A stretch of DNA of 64,000 nucleotides from Celeribacter sp. PS-C1. GTDB taxonomy: Bacteria; Pseudomonadota; Alphaproteobacteria; Rhodobacterales; Rhodobacteraceae. Shown here one piece after another: positions 52,793-62,345 of this stretch. Position 1 is the stretch's first letter. Every line of letters begins with the position of its first letter. The translations under genes were made by a program, and so were the position numbers. The stretch is from the NCBI RefSeq assembly GCF_019429625.1, contig NZ_JAHXRW010000001.1, forward strand, positions 434,001 to 498,000. The letters are read 5' to 3'. The notes under the pieces are model-generated. The model saw nothing but the letters and a program-made list of their open reading frames with translations, searched no databases and was not told the DNA's origin.

Positions 52793-54466
52793 TCAGCCCA
52801 GCAGACGCCGCGCAATCACCTGCGCCTGAATTTCCCCAGCACCTTCGAAGATGTTCAGAATCCGCGCGTCGCAGAGGATGCGGGAAATCTGATATTCGAG
52901 CGCAAAGCCGTTGCCGCCATGGATTTGAAGCGCATTGTCGGCGGCGGCCCAAGCGACGCGCGCGCCCAAGAGTTTCGCCATACCGGCCTCAAGGTCACAG
53001 CGGTGGCCGTGATCTTTTTCCCAAGCGGAGAAATAGGTGAGCTGACGCGCCACCATGATCTCGACCGCCATCATAGCCAGCTTGCCGGAGACGCGCGGGA
53101 ATTCGATCAGAGATTTGCCGAACTGCTTACGGTCCTCGGCATATTGCATCCCGACCTCGAGCGCGTTTTGCGCGACGCCGATGGCGCGCGCGGCGGTCTG
53201 GATGCGGGCGCTCTCGAAGGTCTCCATGAGCTGTTTAAAGCCCTTACCTTCTTCGCCGCCCAGAAGGTTTTCTGCCTTCACCTTGAACCCGTCAAAGCCC
53301 AACTCGTATTCCTTCATGCCGCGATAGCCCAGCACTTCGATCTCGCCGCCACTCATGCCCGGAGTGGGGAAGGGGTTTTCGTCATCGCCCGGCGTCTTTT
53401 CGGCCAGGAACATCGACAGGCCTTTGTAATCCGTGGTGTCTGGATCGGTGCGGGCCAAGAGCGTCATCACATGGGTGCGCGCGGCGTGGGTGATCCAGGT
53501 TTTGTTGCCGGTCACCGTGTAGGTCTCACCCTCTTTCACCGCTCTGGTGCGCAAGGATCCGAGATCGGAGCCGGTGTTCGGTTCGGTGAAGACCGCAGTG
53601 GGCAGAATTTCGGCGGAGGACAGTTTTGGCAACCACTGTTCCTTTTGCGCCTCGGTGCCGCCGCCGAGGATCAACTCGGCGGCGATTTCGGACCGCGTGC
53701 CCAGAGAACCGACACCGATGTAGCCGCGGGAAAGCTCTTCAGAGACCACGACCATCGCCGCCTTCGGAAAGCCAAAGCCACCGTATTCCTCGGGGATCGT
53801 GAGGCCGAAGACGCCCAGTTCTGCCAGTTCCTCGATGATCTCCATCGGGATGAAATCGTCTTTCAGGTGCCATTCGTGACAGAAGGGCGCGACTTTTTCG
53901 TCGGCGAAGCGGCGGAATTGATCGCGGATCATTTCCAATTCGTCGTCGAGGCCCGACGCCCCAAACGTCGCATGGCCGGAATTGGTGCGCATCAGTTCGA
54001 CAAGCCGCGTGCGAGCGCCTGTCGAATTGCCTTCGAGCATAAGCTTGACCACTTCGCAGTGGCTCGGCTGCACGAGGCCCAGACCAAGATCTGAAAGTCG
54101 GCAGATCTCGCCCTGATTCATCGGGATGCCGCCGTAAATCTGACTCAGGTATTCGCCGAACGCGATCTGGTGAATCAGCTGCTCCATCTCGCCGAACTTG
54201 CTCTCGCCCGACAGTGCCTCGGCCCATTTTTGCATCTGGCGCAGGCTTTCGACATAGGTGGCAAGCCAGGCAAGCCCATGGGCAGCGGTTTGATTGGCCT
54301 CGATCTTTTTGCTGGATATGCGGTCGCCGTCGAGAAACTCGGAACGCAAGGCGGCACGCGCCCGGTCCAGAATGGCCTCCGCCGGGGCCACAGCCGCGCC
54401 GGTCAAAGCCATAAGATCAGGCAAAATAGGGTTCGACATGGTCATCTCCTGTTGGTCAAGGGCCAT
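52793..54466 (-). CDS. mcd: (2S)-Methylsuccinyl-CoA dehydrogenase
   Basis: A 557-residue acyl-CoA dehydrogenase of the ethylmalonyl-CoA pathway. A distinctive N-terminal extension of about 165 residues, with LIEANQTAAHGLAWLATYVE-type sequence and QIAFGEYLSQIYGGIPMNQGE, is followed by the ACAD core. The core contains TEPNTGSDLGSLRTRA, the FAD contact YTVTGNKTWITHAARTH, and the catalytic-site region YEYQISRILCDARILNIFEG. It oxidises methylsuccinyl-CoA to mesaconyl-CoA. The start at 54466 has GGAGGAG 8 bases upstream; a second site serves an ATG at 54439. Ccr and ethylmalonyl-CoA mutase are elsewhere. Confidence 0.9.
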   Translation of the reverse strand: MALDQQEMTMSNPILPDLMALTGAAVAPAEAILDRARAALRSEFLDGDRISSKKIEANQTAAHGLAWLATYVESLRQMQKWAEALSGESKFGEMEQLIHQIAFGEYLSQIYGGIPMNQGEICRLSDLGLGLVQPSHCEVVKLMLEGNSTGARTRLVELMRTNSGHATFGASGLDDELEMIRDQFRRFADEKVAPFCHEWHLKDDFIPMEIIEELAELGVFGLTIPEEYGGFGFPKAAMVVVSEELSRGYIGVGSLGTRSEIAAELILGGGTEAQKEQWLPKLSSAEILPTAVFTEPNTGSDLGSLRTRAVKEGETYTVTGNKTWITHAARTHVMTLLARTDPDTTDYKGLSMFLAEKTPGDDENPFPTPGMSGGEIEVLGYRGMKEYELGFDGFKVKAENLLGGEEGKGFKQLMETFESARIQTAARAIGVAQNALEVGMQYAEDRKQFGKSLIEFPRVSGKLAMMAVEIMVARQLTYFSAWEKDHGHRCDLEAGMAKLLGARVAWAAADNALQIHGGNGFALEYQISRILCDARILNIFEGAGEIQAQVIARRLLG

Positions 54467-54671
54467 GAGATTCTCTCCTCCTTGGGGACTTGCACTTATC
54501 TAATCCTTTCGCAGTCGCAGCGCAATAATATTTTCCAATGAACTTTAAAAATGACGTAAAGTGTCGCAAGGGATGAGTTTGTTTGGCTTGGCCCAGAGAA
54601 AGAAAAGCGCTGGCACCATGCGACTTGCCCTTTGTCCTATACCTCAAGAGGGCGGCGTTCTATCAGGGGCT

Positions 54672-55445
54672 ATGATGTTTGAAAGCCTCCTGACCCTTCT
54701 CACCCTACCGCAGATTTTTGCCGCGCTCGCAATCACGCTTTTGGCGGGTTTCGTCAAAGGCGCGACGGGGTTTGCCATGCCGATGATCATGATCTCGGGG
54801 CTGGGTTCTTTTCTGGCGCCGGAGGTGGCGCTTGCGGGGCTGATTTTTTCGACTGTGGTCTCCAATGTCTGGCAGGCGCTGCGTGGCGGCGCAGCGGAGG
54901 CCGTTGCGGCGGCGAAACAGTACAAGCTCTACATTGGCGCGCTTTTGGTGCTGATCGTGCTCTCCGCTCAGCTTGTGGTGATCCTACCGCAATCGGTGGT
55001 ATTTCTGAGCCTCGGTCTCATTGTGATCGTGCTGGCGAGCTATCTCCTGATCGGGCCTGCTCTGCATATTCCGGAGCATCATCGCGGCTTTTATGATCTG
55101 GGCCTCGGCGCGATTTCCGGCATGATCGGTGGGGTGGCAGGCATTTGGGGGCCTCTGACCGTGGCCTATCTGACCGCCGTGGATACGCCGAAGAAATTGC
55201 AGATCAAGATCACAGGCGTGATCTTTGGCACCGGCGCTCTGACGCTTTTGTTGGCGCATTTGCGTTCTGGCGTGTTGAATAACCAGACCATTCCGCTGTC
55301 TGCGGCACTTCTGGTTCCTGCGCTTCTGGGGATGGCTCTGGGGCAGCGGGTGCAGGATCGTTTGGATCAGAAGAAATTTAAACGTGCGACGCTGTTTGTG
55401 CTTTTGGTGGCGGGCGCCAATCTGGTCCGGCGTGGGTTATTCTGA
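54672..55445 (+). CDS. TauE/SafE family sulfite exporter-like membrane protein
   Basis: A 257-residue protein with eight predicted helices. Family motifs are AGFVKGATGFAMPMIMISGLGSFL, followed by ALAGLIFSTVVSNVWQALRGG, in the first half. The second half has GAISGMIGGVAGIWGPLTVAYLTA. The GATGF and GxxGG motifs mark the TauE superfamily, which exports sulfite or organosulfonates. I start it at the ATG 54672, after an AGGGG site. It converges with the cytochrome gene, overlapping its end by 9 bases. The substrate is inferred only. Confidence 0.88.
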   Translation: MMFESLLTLLTLPQIFAALAITLLAGFVKGATGFAMPMIMISGLGSFLAPEVALAGLIFSTVVSNVWQALRGGAAEAVAAAKQYKLYIGALLVLIVLSAQLVVILPQSVVFLSLGLIVIVLASYLLIGPALHIPEHHRGFYDLGLGAISGMIGGVAGIWGPLTVAYLTAVDTPKKLQIKITGVIFGTGALTLLLAHLRSGVLNNQTIPLSAALLVPALLGMALGQRVQDRLDQKKFKRATLFVLLVAGANLVRRGLF

Positions 55446-55775
55446 TCGTTGTCTTCGCGTGGCCTCAAGACGCAATTTGGTCTCGGCCACTTTGGGCGCC
55501 AGCGACATGAGATAGGCAGTCACGGATTCCGGTTCGCCCTCGGAAAGGTCGACGGACTCCATTTGATCGGTGCCTCGGATCGCTTGTGTGACGTCACTTA
55601 GGATCGAACCCTGAATGTCCGGACCATTGCCGCCCAAGGCCTCTTCGCCGTGACAGGCCATGCAGAAATCGGTGAAGACCTCTTCGCCAAAACCGATCAG
55701 CGCGGGGTCGGAAAAATCGACCTCCTGCGCGAGAGCCGGGGTCGTGAGCAGCGTGAAAATCAGAGCATATTTCAT
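55437..55775 (-). CDS. Small c-type cytochrome
   Basis: A 112-residue protein with a signal peptide (MKYALIFTLLTTPALA) and one haem-attachment site CMACH, preceded by FGEEVFTDF and followed by GEEALGGNGPDIQGS. A Met at about residue 75 (TDQMESVD) or nearby could be the distal ligand. It belongs to the class I monohaem cytochromes, length typical of a periplasmic electron carrier. Its 3' end overlaps the convergent exporter gene, and no redox partner is adjacent. Confidence 0.86.
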   Translation of the reverse strand: MKYALIFTLLTTPALAQEVDFSDPALIGFGEEVFTDFCMACHGEEALGGNGPDIQGSILSDVTQAIRGTDQMESVDLSEGEPESVTAYLMSLAPKVAETKLRLEATRRQRSE

Positions 55776-55825
55776 GGCAACAGACTGCCAGAGCGGCGTG
55801 ACATCTGAATGACGCGCAAAAGAAA

Positions 55826-55853
55826 ACGCCCCGGACCATGCGGGCCGGGGCGT
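55826..55853 (-). terminator. Intrinsic terminator downstream of pckA
   Basis: A 9-bp stem acgccccgg (55826-55834) / ccggggcgt (55845-55853), followed on the minus strand by ttttctttt. It lies 25 bases after the pckA stop codon. Confidence 0.88.
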
Positions 55854-55877
55854 CAATTCATCAGGTGAGGAAAGGCC

Positions 55878-57476
55878 TTAGCCGATGGCGGCGGCTTTCA
55901 CGTCCTCATCGATATAGGGCAGGTACTGTTCGAAGTTCTCTTTGAACATATGGACCAGTTTCTCAGCCTGCGCATCGAAGGCCTCTTTGTCGGCCCAGGT
56001 GCGGCGCGGGTCGAGAAGAACATCGGCCACACCCGGCACGGAGACCGGAACGTCGAAGCCGAAGTTGTCGTCCTTGCGGAATTCGACCTCGGCCAGCGTG
56101 CCTTCAAGAGCGGCGTGCAGCAGGTTGCGGGTTGCCTTGATCGGCATCCGCGAGCCAACACCGAACGCGCCACCGGTCCAGCCGGTGTTGACGAGCCAGC
56201 AGGTCGCGCCATGTTTCGCGATCTTCTCACGCAGCAGGTTGCCGTAGGCTTCCGGACGACGCGGCATGAACGGCGCGCCGAAGCAGGTGGAGAAGGTCGG
56301 GATCGGCTCGGTCACGCCCACTTCGGTGCCCGGGGTCTTCGAGGTGAAGCCGGAGAGGAAGTGATACATGGCCTGAGCAGGTGTCAGGCGCGCGATCGGA
56401 GGCAGAACGCCATACGCGTCACAGGTCAGAAGGATGATGTTCTTCGGGTGACCGCCCATCGCCGTTTCAGACGCGTTGGAGATATAGTGCAGCGGGTAGG
56501 CGCAGCGCATGTTTTCGGTCAGCGAGCTGTCTTGGAAGTCGAGCTCTTTGGTGTGCTCGTCATAGACCATGTTCTCGATCACGGTGCCGAACATCGAGCA
56601 GGTCGCATAGATTTCCGGCTCTGCCTCGGCGGAGAGGTTGATGGTCTTGGCGTAGCAGCCGCCTTCGAAGTTGAAGGTGCCTTTGTCGGACCAGCCATGT
56701 TCGTCGTCGCCGATCAGCACACGGGCCGGGTCGGCGGAGAGCGTCGTTTTGCCGGTGCCGGAGAGACCAAAGAAGATCGCGGTGTCGACCGGGTTGCCCG
56801 GCGCGTGGTTGGCGGAACAGTGCATCGCCATGATGCCTTTGCCCGGAAGGATGTAGTTCAACAGGGTGAACACGCCCTTCTTGTTCTCGCCCGCATATTC
56901 GGTGTTGCCGATCAGGATCAGCTTTTTCTCGAAGTTCAGCGCGATGATCGTCTCGGAGCGGCAACCGTGCTTTTCCGGGTTCGCTTTGAAAGACGGGCAG
57001 TTGATGATGGTGAAATCGGCAGTGAAATCATCCAGATCGCTGAGCTCGGGGCGGCGCAGCATGGTGCGGATGAACAGGTTGTGCCAAGCCAATTCGGATA
57101 CGACGCGCACGTCAAGCTGGTTGGCCGGGTCGGCGCCGCCGTACAAATCCTGAACGTAATAGTCCTTGCCCTTCATGTGCTCGAGCATGTCGGCGTAGAG
57201 CACGTCGAATTTTGCCGGATCCATGGGCTGGTTGTTTTCCCACCAGATGGTGTCTTCCACATCCGGGGTGCGGACGACGAATTTGTCTTTCGGGGACCGG
57301 CCGGTGTGTTCGCCAGTGCTGACGAGGAAAGAGCCGCCTTGGCCCAGCGAGCCTTCGCCGCGCTTGATGGCTTCTTCGATGAGGGCCGGCTCGAGAAGGT
57401 TGTAATAGACATTGCCAAGTCCGGTAATGCCTTGGTCTTCAAGGGTGAAAGCCGGGTTCACGCGTCCGGTTGTCAT
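55878..57476 (-). CDS. pckA: Phosphoenolpyruvate carboxykinase (ATP)
   Basis: A 532-residue ATP-dependent PEPCK that converts oxaloacetate to PEP for gluconeogenesis. Signatures include [68 protein letters not shown] with the P-loop near residue 236, and [23 protein letters not shown]. The ATG at 57476 follows a GAGGGAG site. It is divergent from chvI across 380 bases; in Rhizobiaceae the ChvGI system controls pckA, so regulation by its neighbour is plausible. Confidence 0.97.
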   Translation of the reverse strand: MTTGRVNPAFTLEDQGITGLGNVYYNLLEPALIEEAIKRGEGSLGQGGSFLVSTGEHTGRSPKDKFVVRTPDVEDTIWWENNQPMDPAKFDVLYADMLEHMKGKDYYVQDLYGGADPANQLDVRVVSELAWHNLFIRTMLRRPELSDLDDFTADFTIINCPSFKANPEKHGCRSETIIALNFEKKLILIGNTEYAGENKKGVFTLLNYILPGKGIMAMHCSANHAPGNPVDTAIFFGLSGTGKTTLSADPARVLIGDDEHGWSDKGTFNFEGGCYAKTINLSAEAEPEIYATCSMFGTVIENMVYDEHTKELDFQDSSLTENMRCAYPLHYISNASETAMGGHPKNIILLTCDAYGVLPPIARLTPAQAMYHFLSGFTSKTPGTEVGVTEPIPTFSTCFGAPFMPRRPEAYGNLLREKIAKHGATCWLVNTGWTGGAFGVGSRMPIKATRNLLHAALEGTLAEVEFRKDDNFGFDVPVSVPGVADVLLDPRRTWADKEAFDAQAEKLVHMFKENFEQYLPYIDEDVKAAAIG

Positions 57477-57856
57477 ATGCAAACTCCCTCGCCGTGTCCT
57501 TGCCGGCGTCTTTGGATATAGAATTCTGTACCGCGAAAGGGCCATTCGCGGATGGGCAACACATGTGCCAACGGAGTTGCTATATCACGCTTGCGCCGCG
57601 CGTAAACAGGAGGCAGATCAAGAGTTAGCGCAACCACTTAAGGGGTAGCGCAAACACTCGGCGGGTGGCGGACTTCAGAGCCAATATGCGTAAGGGATAA
57701 GCGCGAAGGTGAGACAAATTAGCCATTCCTTGAAACTTTTGGCTTTCTATGGCTTTAACCCCGGACCCTGATTCGTGGTTTTGCTTGATTTGAGCCGTCG
57801 AAACACGGAAAGTAGCATAAAAAATGAACCCGTTGAGCAGTTGAAGGAAGCCGACC
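57477..57856. promoter_or_regulatory. 380-bp divergent regulatory region between pckA and chvI
   Basis: No gene is supported here. It holds a tandem repeat (57625-57658), an 8-bp palindrome cacatgtg near 57568-57575, and a plausible sigma-70 promoter for chvI: TTGAGC (57790-57795), 17-bp spacer, TAGCAT (57813-57818), about 38 bases before the start codon. The pckA promoter should lie between 57500 and 57620, but no clear hexamers stand out. Confidence 0.5.
57625..57658. repeat. Tandem 14-bp direct repeat with 20-bp period
   Basis: TTAGCGCAACCACT (57625-57638) and GTAGCGCAAACACT (57645-57658) share 12 of 14 bases, with core AGCGCAA. Their starts are exactly 20 bases apart, about two helical turns, as for a dimer of OmpR-type regulators on one DNA face. 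The distance to the pckA start codon is about 150 bases and to chvI about 200. Confidence 0.55.
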
Positions 57857-58558
57857 ATGTCCCGTATCGCCTTGGTAGACGACGACCGGAATATCCTCAC
57901 CTCCGTATCCATGACGCTTGAGGCTGAAGGGTTTGAGGTTGAAACTTACAATGACGGCCAGTCGGCTTTGGATGCGTTTAACAAACGCTTGCCGGATATG
58001 GCCGTCTTCGACATCAAGATGCCGCGGATGGATGGCATGGATTTGTTGCAGCGCGTGCGCCAGAAAACCAACATGCCGGTGATCTTCCTCACTTCGAAAG
58101 ATGATGAGATTGACGAGGTGCTGGGTTTGCGTATGGGCGCAGACGACTATGTGAAAAAACCGTTCTCCCAACGTCTTCTGGTCGAACGCATCCGCGCGCT
58201 TTTGCGCCGTCAGGAGGCCATCGCCGGCGTTGATGTCGTTGAGACCGAAGAGACCAAAGTGTTGGTGCGTGGCGAATTGGAAATGGACCCGCTGCGTCAC
58301 GCGGTGAAGTGGAAAGGCCTCGACGTCACACTGACCGTGACCGAATTTTTGCTGTTGCAGGCGCTGGCACAGCGTCCGGGCTTCGTGAAGTCGCGCGATC
58401 AGTTGATGGATGTCGCCTATGACGATCAGGTCTATGTCGACGACCGCACCATCGACAGCCATATCAAACGTCTGCGCAAGAAAATGCGCTCCGTGGACGG
58501 AGATTTCTCGGCAATCGAAACGCTTTACGGCATCGGATACAGGTATAACGAGGAGTAA
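57857..58558 (+). CDS. chvI: Response regulator ChvI
   Basis: A 233-residue OmpR/PhoB-type regulator. The receiver domain has acidic Asp8-Asp10, phosphoacceptor Asp52 in [10 protein letters not shown] and switch Lys101 in VKKPF. The C-terminal winged helix shows [31 protein letters not shown] and [13 protein letters not shown]. It controls envelope, exopolysaccharide and acid-stress responses in alphaproteobacteria (ExoS/ChvI, ChvG/ChvI). It shares one base with chvG (TAATG). Confidence 0.95.
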   Translation: MSRIALVDDDRNILTSVSMTLEAEGFEVETYNDGQSALDAFNKRLPDMAVFDIKMPRMDGMDLLQRVRQKTNMPVIFLTSKDDEIDEVLGLRMGADDYVKKPFSQRLLVERIRALLRRQEAIAGVDVVETEETKVLVRGELEMDPLRHAVKWKGLDVTLTVTEFLLLQALAQRPGFVKSRDQLMDVAYDDQVYVDDRTIDSHIKRLRKKMRSVDGDFSAIETLYGIGYRYNEE

Positions 58559-60282
58559 TGACCCTGGCTTCCAGCATGGATCGTTCGGGCAAGTACAGGT
58601 CCGAGAACGCAGATGTCGTTCTCGGGGACGATTGGGTTGCGCCGCGCACCTCTGATGCGGAGCTTCGGGAAAAGCGCCGTCGTCGCAATTTCATTGCGGT
58701 GAACCGTTCGCCTTTGGCGCAGAAGATCATCACCTTCAATCTCGTCGCGATCATTCTCATGGTCTCCGGCATCCTCTATCTCAACCCTTTCCGCGACAGC
58801 CTCGTCCTGCAACGCGAAACGGCCATGGTTACGGAGGCGGCGCTTCTTGCCGATATGCTTGAGGTCACGGCCGGGGTGGATGGGCAACTCAGTGTCAGTG
58901 AGGGGTCCGACGATGTTGCGAACGTGCTTCAGGTTCTGGAACTTCCGCTCCGGGATAATGTCTACATCTTTGATCGAACCGGGTCGCTGATTGCCTCGAC
59001 CGAGGGCATGCCGCGGGTCGCGCCGACCAATGTGGCCGGACTGCGCGAAGAAGGCCGTTCGACCGTCATCTCCGATTTCCTGAACAAAATCTGGTCGGCC
59101 ATTACCTTTGCCAAAGGCAGCGCCCCTGAGGGTTTTCAAGATTACGGGGAACATGTCGCAGGACTTGCCTCACTGGCGCTTAACGATGAGATTCACGTCA
59201 ACACCAGCGTGAATGCCGAAGGCTCCACGGTCTTTACCGTCGCTGCGCCGATCACTTTGGATGCAACGGGTGAAACGATTGGCGTGATCGGGCTTGTCTC
59301 CGCCAAGGGCGAGATCGACGATCTGGTGCGCGTCGAGCGCGAGCAAATCCTTCAAGTCTTTGTCATCGCCATTCTGGTGTCGATTGGTCTGAGCCTTGTG
59401 CTGGCCTCGACCATAGCCAACCCGCTGGCTGATCTGGCCGCTGCCGCCGAAATCGGGCGTGACAAGAACAGCCGCAAAGTTGCGCCGGGTCGTGTGCGCA
59501 TTCCCGATCTCTCCGGTCGCCCGGATGAGATTGGTCGTCTGTCCTCGGCGCTTCGTGGCATGGTCTCCGCACTTTACGACCGGATCGACGCCAACGAACA
59601 GTTTGCCGCCGATGTGGCTCATGAGATCAAGAACCCGCTGGCGTCTTTGCGTTCGGCGGTCGGTTCGCTTCGGATGATCAAGAAAGAGGAGCATCGCATA
59701 AAGCTTCTCGATGTGATCGAACATGATGTGCGCCGCCTTGATCGTCTCGTGTCTGACATCTCCAACGCCTCGCGCCTAGACAGTGAACTGGTCAAGGAAG
59801 AGGAAGAAGAGTTCAACCTGATCCACATGCTGACGAACCTGATCGACTATCTGTCGCAGGAATCGCAGGAGAAAGGTGTCGAATTCATCGCGGATATGCC
59901 TGACAAGCCTATCATGATTTCGGGCCTCGAAGCGCGTCTGGCGCAGGTCTTCGTCAATCTGATCACCAACGCGATTTCCTTTTGTGAAAACGGGGATGCC
60001 ATTCGCGTCTGGGTCCGCAAGCGGGATCATCGAGTGCTGATCGTTGTCGAAGACACCGGTCCGGGCATTCCGGAAGAGGCGCTGACGAAAATTTTCAAAC
60101 GTTTCTATTCGGAACGTCCCGAGGGTCAGTTCGGCAACAATTCCGGCCTTGGTCTGGCAATCTCGAAACAGATCGTCGAGGCCCATGGCGGCGTGATCTG
60201 GGCCGAAAACATCCGCCCGACCGATGCCGATATCACCTCCGACCCACTGGGCGCGCGTTTCGTTGTAGGCTTGCCGGTGTGA
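58558..60282 (+). CDS. chvG: Sensor histidine kinase ChvG
   Basis: A 574-residue membrane kinase. TM1 is at about residues 55-75 (IITFNLVAIILMVSGILYL), a periplasmic sensing domain of about 185 residues follows, and TM2 is near 263-285. Then HAMP, the phosphoacceptor His355 in ADVAHEIKNPLASLRSA, and the ATPase domain with NLITNAISF, VEDTGPGIP and GLGLAISKQIVEAHGG. Its periplasmic part is bound by ExoR-type inhibitors in Rhizobiaceae; no ExoR gene is seen here. Overlaps hprK by 4 bases. Confidence 0.95.
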   Translation: MTLASSMDRSGKYRSENADVVLGDDWVAPRTSDAELREKRRRRNFIAVNRSPLAQKIITFNLVAIILMVSGILYLNPFRDSLVLQRETAMVTEAALLADMLEVTAGVDGQLSVSEGSDDVANVLQVLELPLRDNVYIFDRTGSLIASTEGMPRVAPTNVAGLREEGRSTVISDFLNKIWSAITFAKGSAPEGFQDYGEHVAGLASLALNDEIHVNTSVNAEGSTVFTVAAPITLDATGETIGVIGLVSAKGEIDDLVRVEREQILQVFVIAILVSIGLSLVLASTIANPLADLAAAAEIGRDKNSRKVAPGRVRIPDLSGRPDEIGRLSSALRGMVSALYDRIDANEQFAADVAHEIKNPLASLRSAVGSLRMIKKEEHRIKLLDVIEHDVRRLDRLVSDISNASRLDSELVKEEEEEFNLIHMLTNLIDYLSQESQEKGVEFIADMPDKPIMISGLEARLAQVFVNLITNAISFCENGDAIRVWVRKRDHRVLIVVEDTGPGIPEEALTKIFKRFYSERPEGQFGNNSGLGLAISKQIVEAHGGVIWAENIRPTDADITSDPLGARFVVGLPV

Positions 60283-60725
60283 GTGAAGATGCTTTGCGGG
60301 AGGAGGTAAATCTTCATGCCTCCTGTGTCGCACTTGGTGCTGAGAACGGGCTTTTGATCGTGGGGCCGTCGGGCAGCGGGAAATCTGCGCTTTGTCTGAC
60401 GCTGATGGCCTTGGGGGCGCGGCTTGTGTCCGACGACCGCACACTTCTAAAGCGCGATCCTGACGCGAATTACCTCACCGCCGAAGCGCCTGAGACGATC
60501 GCGGGCATGATCGAGGCGCGCGGCTTCGGATTGCTCAAATCTGAGTGCCTTTCCCAAGTCCGTTTGCGGGGTGTTGTCGACATGGCACAGGTCGAAACAG
60601 AGCGCTTGCCACCCCGGCGTGAAAAGGCTCTCATCGGGGTCTCGATTCCCCTGTTTTACCGGGTCGATGGGCCGCATTTTGCCCCCGCCCTGATCCAATG
60701 GCTCAAAGGAGGCCGATGCGCGTGA
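60279..60725 (+). CDS. hprK: HPr kinase/phosphorylase (short alphaproteobacterial form)
   Basis: A 148-residue protein comprising only the C-terminal kinase domain of Gram-positive HprK (about 310 residues). The Walker A is GPSGSGKSA (residues 29-37), and [11 protein letters not shown] and [14 protein letters not shown] match the nucleotide and HPr-interaction parts. It phosphorylates or dephosphorylates HPr at a serine, and HPr is encoded three genes away. The start is GTG at 60279, overlapping the chvG end (GTGA). Confidence 0.92.
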   Translation: MSEDALREEVNLHASCVALGAENGLLIVGPSGSGKSALCLTLMALGARLVSDDRTLLKRDPDANYLTAEAPETIAGMIEARGFGLLKSECLSQVRLRGVVDMAQVETERLPPRREKALIGVSIPLFYRVDGPHFAPALIQWLKGGRCA

Positions 60726-61627
60726 GCTCGCCCGCAGGGATGCCGATCCCGCAATCGAAATCCCCCCATCGTGTTGTGCTTGTGACCGGTCCGTCGGGCG
60801 CGGGGCGTTCCACTGCGATCAACACGCTCGAAGATCTTGGCTATGAGGTCATCGACAACCTGCCGATTTCGATCCTGCCACGGCTTTTGGAAGGCGGCGG
60901 GCTGACCAAACCTTTGGCGCTGGGGCTCGATGTGCGCAACCGCGATTTCTCCGTTAACGGTCTGATCGAAGTGATCGACGATCTGACGCGCGACCCGAAC
61001 CATGAGGCGGAAGTGCTCTACCTCGATTGTGCACCCGAGGTGCTGATCCGGCGCTATTCCGAGACCCGCCGTCGCCATCCACTGGCGCCCGCTGAAACCG
61101 CGCAGGACGGGGTGGCGCGGGAGATCGATCTTTTGGTGCCGATCCGAGCGCGGGCCGACATTTTGATCGACACCACCGAGATGACGCCCCATCAACTCCG
61201 CGACGAGATCGAGCGCTGGTTCGCCGAAGGGAGCGAGGCGGATATGGCGCTTTCGGTCCATAGCTTTTCCTACAAGCGCGGTATGCCGCGGGGAGTTGAT
61301 ATGGTCTTCGATGTGCGCTTTCTGTCCAATCCTTATTGGGACGAAAGCCTCAGGGGGCTTAATGGCACGGATCCGCGGGTTCAGGACTATGTGAAAAACG
61401 ACCCGCGCTTTGACTCCTTCTTTCAGAAAATCCTGGAGTTGACGCTGTTGTTGCTGCCTGCCTATCGCGATGAGGGTAAAAAGCACCTTTCAATCGCCTT
61501 TGGGTGTACCGGAGGGCAACACAGATCGGTGACGCTTGCTGAAATTCTATCCAAAGCCCTTGCAGAACATAATTGGCAAGTGTCAATAAGACACAGGGAA
61601 CTTGAACGCCGCCAGAGCGGCCTCTGA
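60716..61627 (+). CDS. rapZ: RapZ-type nucleotide-binding protein
   Basis: A 303-residue protein of the YvcJ/RapZ family. The Walker [10 protein letters not shown] is at residues 25-33, [24 protein letters not shown] follows, and the C-terminal domain has [25 protein letters not shown] and [13 protein letters not shown]. RapZ in E. coli controls GlmZ and senses glucosamine-6-phosphate; that RNA is not known in Rhodobacterales, so the target differs. A strong AAAGGAGG site precedes ATG 60716, and it overlaps hprK by 10 bases. Confidence 0.93.
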   Translation: MRVSSPAGMPIPQSKSPHRVVLVTGPSGAGRSTAINTLEDLGYEVIDNLPISILPRLLEGGGLTKPLALGLDVRNRDFSVNGLIEVIDDLTRDPNHEAEVLYLDCAPEVLIRRYSETRRRHPLAPAETAQDGVAREIDLLVPIRARADILIDTTEMTPHQLRDEIERWFAEGSEADMALSVHSFSYKRGMPRGVDMVFDVRFLSNPYWDESLRGLNGTDPRVQDYVKNDPRFDSFFQKILELTLLLLPAYRDEGKKHLSIAFGCTGGQHRSVTLAEILSKALAEHNWQVSIRHRELERRQSGL

Positions 61628-61641
61628 CCGGGAATGCTTAC

Positions 61642-62034
61642 GTGATCGGAATTGTGATCGTCGCACATGGGGGACTGGCCCGCGAGTATCTCGCGGCGGT
61701 TGAACATGTCGTTGGCAAACAGGTGGGTATCGAAGCGATTTCGATCGAGCCGGATCATGACCGCTCGGCCAAACAGCGCGAGATTTGCGCCGCCGCCGAT
61801 GATGTCGACAGTGGCGATGGCGTGGTCGTGGTGACCGATATGTTTGGTGGCAGCCCGTCGAACCTGTCGCTTTTGGCTTGTCACCACAACGACCGCCGGA
61901 TCATTTACGGCGCGAACCTGCCGATGCTGATCAAGCTGGCGAAATCGCGGCATAAAACGGTTGCGGAAGCGGTGGGCAATGCGCTTGATGCCGGACGAAA
62001 ATATATCGACAGTTTCGACGTCCACGGGCGTTAA
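61642..62034 (+). CDS. PTS mannose-family EIIA domain protein
   Basis: A 130-residue EIIA of the mannose type. The phosphorylatable His9 is in GIVIVAHGGLAREYL. GDGVVVVTDMFGGSPSNLSLL and IIYGANLPMLIKLAKS are the family blocks. No EIIB, EIIC or EIID gene is adjacent, so it must work in regulation rather than sugar transport. The start is GTG at 61642. With HPr it forms a transporter-less phosphorelay; enzyme I (PtsI or PtsP) is not in the window. Confidence 0.93.
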   Translation: MIGIVIVAHGGLAREYLAAVEHVVGKQVGIEAISIEPDHDRSAKQREICAAADDVDSGDGVVVVTDMFGGSPSNLSLLACHHNDRRIIYGANLPMLIKLAKSRHKTVAEAVGNALDAGRKYIDSFDVHGR

Positions 62035-62068
62035 ACGGGTCGGACAAGAATAAAGTCGAGGTGGGGAG

Positions 62069-62344
62069 ATGGCGTCGGTTACGCGCACACATGAAATCGT
62101 GAATGTCAAAGGGCTGCATGCACGCGCCTCGGCGAAACTCGTTGAAGTGGTCGAGGAATTCGACGCGAATGCCGAAGTCGCCAAGGATGGGCTGAGCACA
62201 TCTGGCGACAGCATTATGGGGCTTTTGATGTTGGCAGCCTCCAAAGGAACGACTATTGACGTCACGACGAACGGGCCGGAGGCGAACGCGCTGGCGGATG
62301 CCATCGAGGCCCTGATCAAGGACAGATTTGGCGAGGATATGTAA
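62069..62344 (+). CDS. ptsH: HPr phosphocarrier protein
   Basis: A 91-residue HPr. The active His17 sits in VNVKGLHARASAKL. The regulatory Ser48 is in STSGDSIMGLLML, equivalent to Ser46 phosphorylated by HprK. Both sites are intact, so it can carry phosphate to EIIA and be controlled by HprK. A GGGGAG site precedes the ATG. The conserved alphaproteobacterial order chvG-hprK-rapZ-EIIA-HPr supports the assignment. Confidence 0.95.
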   Translation: MASVTRTHEIVNVKGLHARASAKLVEVVEEFDANAEVAKDGLSTSGDSIMGLLMLAASKGTTIDVTTNGPEANALADAIEALIKDRFGEDM

Positions 62345-62345
62345 A

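Noticed and set aside
55950-57521. A 523-codon open frame antisense to pckA
   Set aside because: Shadow frame; low-complexity Val/Gly/Arg-rich product and no ribosome site.
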